Shown: positions 13,244 through 14,579 of the stretch, piece by piece
Numbering within the stretch: position 1 is the stretch's first letter
Layout: each line of letters opens with the position of its first letter
Assembly: GCA_946615525.1 (NCBI GenBank)
Contig: CAMOHW010000008.1
Coordinates: 1-14,579 of the forward strand
Length of the DNA: 14,579 bases
Source: an uncultured Clostridia bacterium
GTDB lineage: Bacteria; Bacillota; Clostridia; Oscillospirales; CAG-272
Direction: 5' to 3'
Notes under the pieces: model-generated
Told to the model about the DNA's origin: nothing
Databases searched by the model: none
The model's input: the letters and a program-made list of their open reading frames with translations, nothing else
Translations under genes and position numbers: made by a program

Positions 13244-14365
13244 ATGGAACAAGAAAAAATCATGAACCGGACCAAAGAGATCGTCAAGGTCAGCGCGCGG
13301 GGCATTGGCGCCAACCTGATTTTGGTGGTTTTCAAAGCCATTGTGGGCTTTTTGGCAAACTCGATCGCCGTTGTGTTGGACGCAGTCAACAACCTTTCGG
13401 ACGCGCTTTCCTCTATCATCACCATTATTGGAACGAAGATCGCCGGCAAAGGAGCCGATAAAAAGCATCCCTATGGGCACGGACGGGTGGAATACATCAC
13501 ATCCTCCATCATTGCCATCATCATGTTGGTCGCCGGCATTACGGCGTTGAAAGAATCGATCGAAAAGATCATCACTCCCACCAAAACCGACTTTAAGGTC
13601 TATTCGGTCGTTGTTATTGCGGCGGCGGTGGTTGCCAAAGTGATTTTGGGATATTATTTTCGCAAAAAGGGAAGGCAGTTTCAATCCTCCTCGCTCATTT
13701 CCTCCGGGACAGATGCGTTGTTTGACGCCGTTCTTTCCTTTGCAACGCTGATTTCCGCCGTGGTCGCCATGATCTGGGAATACAACATCGAGGGTTTTTT
13801 GGGCGTTGGGATCTCGGTCTTCATCCTCAAAGCGGGAATTGAAGTCATGCGGGATGCCATCAGCGAGCTGATCGGCGTTCGCATCGACTCCGAACTTGCT
13901 GACGGGATCAAAGCCAAAATCGCTTCCTTTGAGGAAATTCACGGAGCTTATGACCTGGTGCTGCACACCTATGGACCGGGGCAGTTGATCGGCGCCGTTC
14001 ATGTGGAGATCGACGATGACATGACCGCCCGACAGATCGATACGCTGACGCGCAGGATCATGGCGGATGTTTACCGGCAGTTCGGGGTCGTTTTAACGGT
14101 GGGGATTTACGCCGCCAACACCTCGGATGATATTTCCAAGACCATTCGGCGCGCCGCAGAGGAGAAAATCAGGGAGTATCCGCAAATTCTGCAAATGCAC
14201 GGATTTTATATGGAACACGAAGCGAAGGTCGTTTCTTTGGATATCATTGTGGACTTTCAGGAGAAAGAACCCAAAGAAATTGCCGAAAAACTTGGCGCCG
14301 AGTTGCGTGAGCAATTCCCGGAATATCGTTTTTATATCAATCTGGATCGCGATTTCAGCGATTGA
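13244..14365 (+). CDS. Cation diffusion facilitator (CDF) metal exporter, possibly Mn-type
   Basis: This 373-residue inner-membrane protein has about six transmembrane helices (roughly residues 20-205) and a long cytoplasmic tail. The transport site is visible as N49-x-x-x-D53 in helix 2 and D157-x-x-x-D161 in helix 5. This N-D-D-D quartet differs from the H/D set of zinc CDFs and, as I recall, resembles the Mn exporter MntE of pneumococcus. The HPYGHGR loop after helix 2 is a family mark. The tail holds one standard ferredoxin-like domain (about 210-300, with an LVLHTYGPG segment) and a further 70 residues that look like a second copy (from HGFYMEH to the end), which explains the extra length over the usual 300. 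The start is ATG 13244 behind AAAGGAA. The metal is inferred. Confidence 0.9.
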   Translation: MEQEKIMNRTKEIVKVSARGIGANLILVVFKAIVGFLANSIAVVLDAVNNLSDALSSIITIIGTKIAGKGADKKHPYGHGRVEYITSSIIAIIMLVAGITALKESIEKIITPTKTDFKVYSVVVIAAAVVAKVILGYYFRKKGRQFQSSSLISSGTDALFDAVLSFATLISAVVAMIWEYNIEGFLGVGISVFILKAGIEVMRDAISELIGVRIDSELADGIKAKIASFEEIHGAYDLVLHTYGPGQLIGAVHVEIDDDMTARQIDTLTRRIMADVYRQFGVVLTVGIYAANTSDDISKTIRRAAEEKIREYPQILQMHGFYMEHEAKVVSLDIIVDFQEKEPKEIAEKLGAELREQFPEYRFYINLDRDFSD

Positions 14366-14383
14366 AGAAAGGAAGTTTTCAAA

Positions 14384-14579
14384 ATGGCAAAGAATGTTTT
14401 TGGCGTTCTCAACACTGCGGAGAAAATAGACGGGGCAGATTTTATTGTCCGTCGCAATTCACCGGAATTGTTGGAAAAGCTGGATCAAATCAGCGGGGAA
14501 GCGCAGACGCTCATCATCGAAAACAGCCCATCCCGGCGCTGGGCAATGTTGCGGACACTGCTTTTGACAATGGGATTGT
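14384..14579 (+). CDS. Unrecognised protein, 5' part only
   Basis: An open frame begins at ATG 14384, 18 bases after the CDF stop, behind AAAGGAAG, and runs off the right edge after 65 codons. The start reads MAKNVFGVLNTAEKIDGADF. Next comes an ELLEKLDQISG helix, a TLIIENS strand, and RRWAMLRTLLLTMG, which could be the beginning of a hydrophobic segment. I recognise no family. Codon use and the ribosome binding site match the neighbours, so it is very likely a real gene. Confidence 0.7.
   Translation, partial: MAKNVFGVLNTAEKIDGADFIVRRNSPELLEKLDQISGEAQTLIIENSPSRRWAMLRTLLLTMGL

Overview
The window reads as chromosomal DNA of a Gram-positive, Clostridia-like bacterium (Bacillota). The evidence is strong GGAGG-type ribosome binding sites, near-consensus sigma-A promoters, tight ATGA overlaps, a DegV/DAK2 fatty-acid kinase pair beside PlsY, a TrmK-Nif3 pair, and DUF3795, TIGR04076 and CDF genes of the clostridial kind. 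I cannot place it below class. Coding density is very high, there is no gap above 300 bases, and I see no rRNA, tRNA, CRISPR array or insertion sequence. Most of the window is moderately GC-rich; one gene (8576-9574) is clearly AT-rich.

Layout. (1) 1-2854, plus strand: 3' end of a fakB-like DegV gene, fakA-like DAK2 gene and plsY-like gene, closed by a terminator. Together they would phosphorylate a fatty acid and pass the acyl-phosphate to glycerol-3-phosphate, the first step of phospholipid synthesis from scavenged fatty acids. (2) 2838-4115, minus strand: DUF523 (TudS-like) and YgjP-like metalloprotein genes, overlapping by 4 bases, with a good promoter. The YgjP stop codon lies in the loop of the shared bidirectional terminator. 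(3) 4146-4516, plus: a consensus promoter, a 68-residue redox-disulfide DUF1858 protein, and two hairpins, the second a terminator. (4) 4537-8060, plus: trmK, nif3-like, a phosphoesterase-fold protein that has lost every recognisable metal ligand, and rlmD. (5) 8087-9574, plus: a BltD-like acetyltransferase and an AT-rich Mrr-type restriction endonuclease, probably acquired. (6) 9590-14579, plus: a run of small accessory genes. These are DUF3795, TIGR04076, a GNAT gene broken by an in-frame amber codon, TfoX-N, a methyltransferase, a YjjG-like nucleotidase, a flavodoxin-fold reductase, a CDF metal exporter, and the start of an unrecognised gene.

The items most worth a second look are the ligand-less phosphoesterase homologue at 6022-6693, the amber-interrupted acetyltransferase at 10245-10709 in a window where no gene ends in TAG, the foreign-looking Mrr enzyme, and the terminator built into the end of the YgjP-like gene. 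I do not see a clear new multi-gene system.
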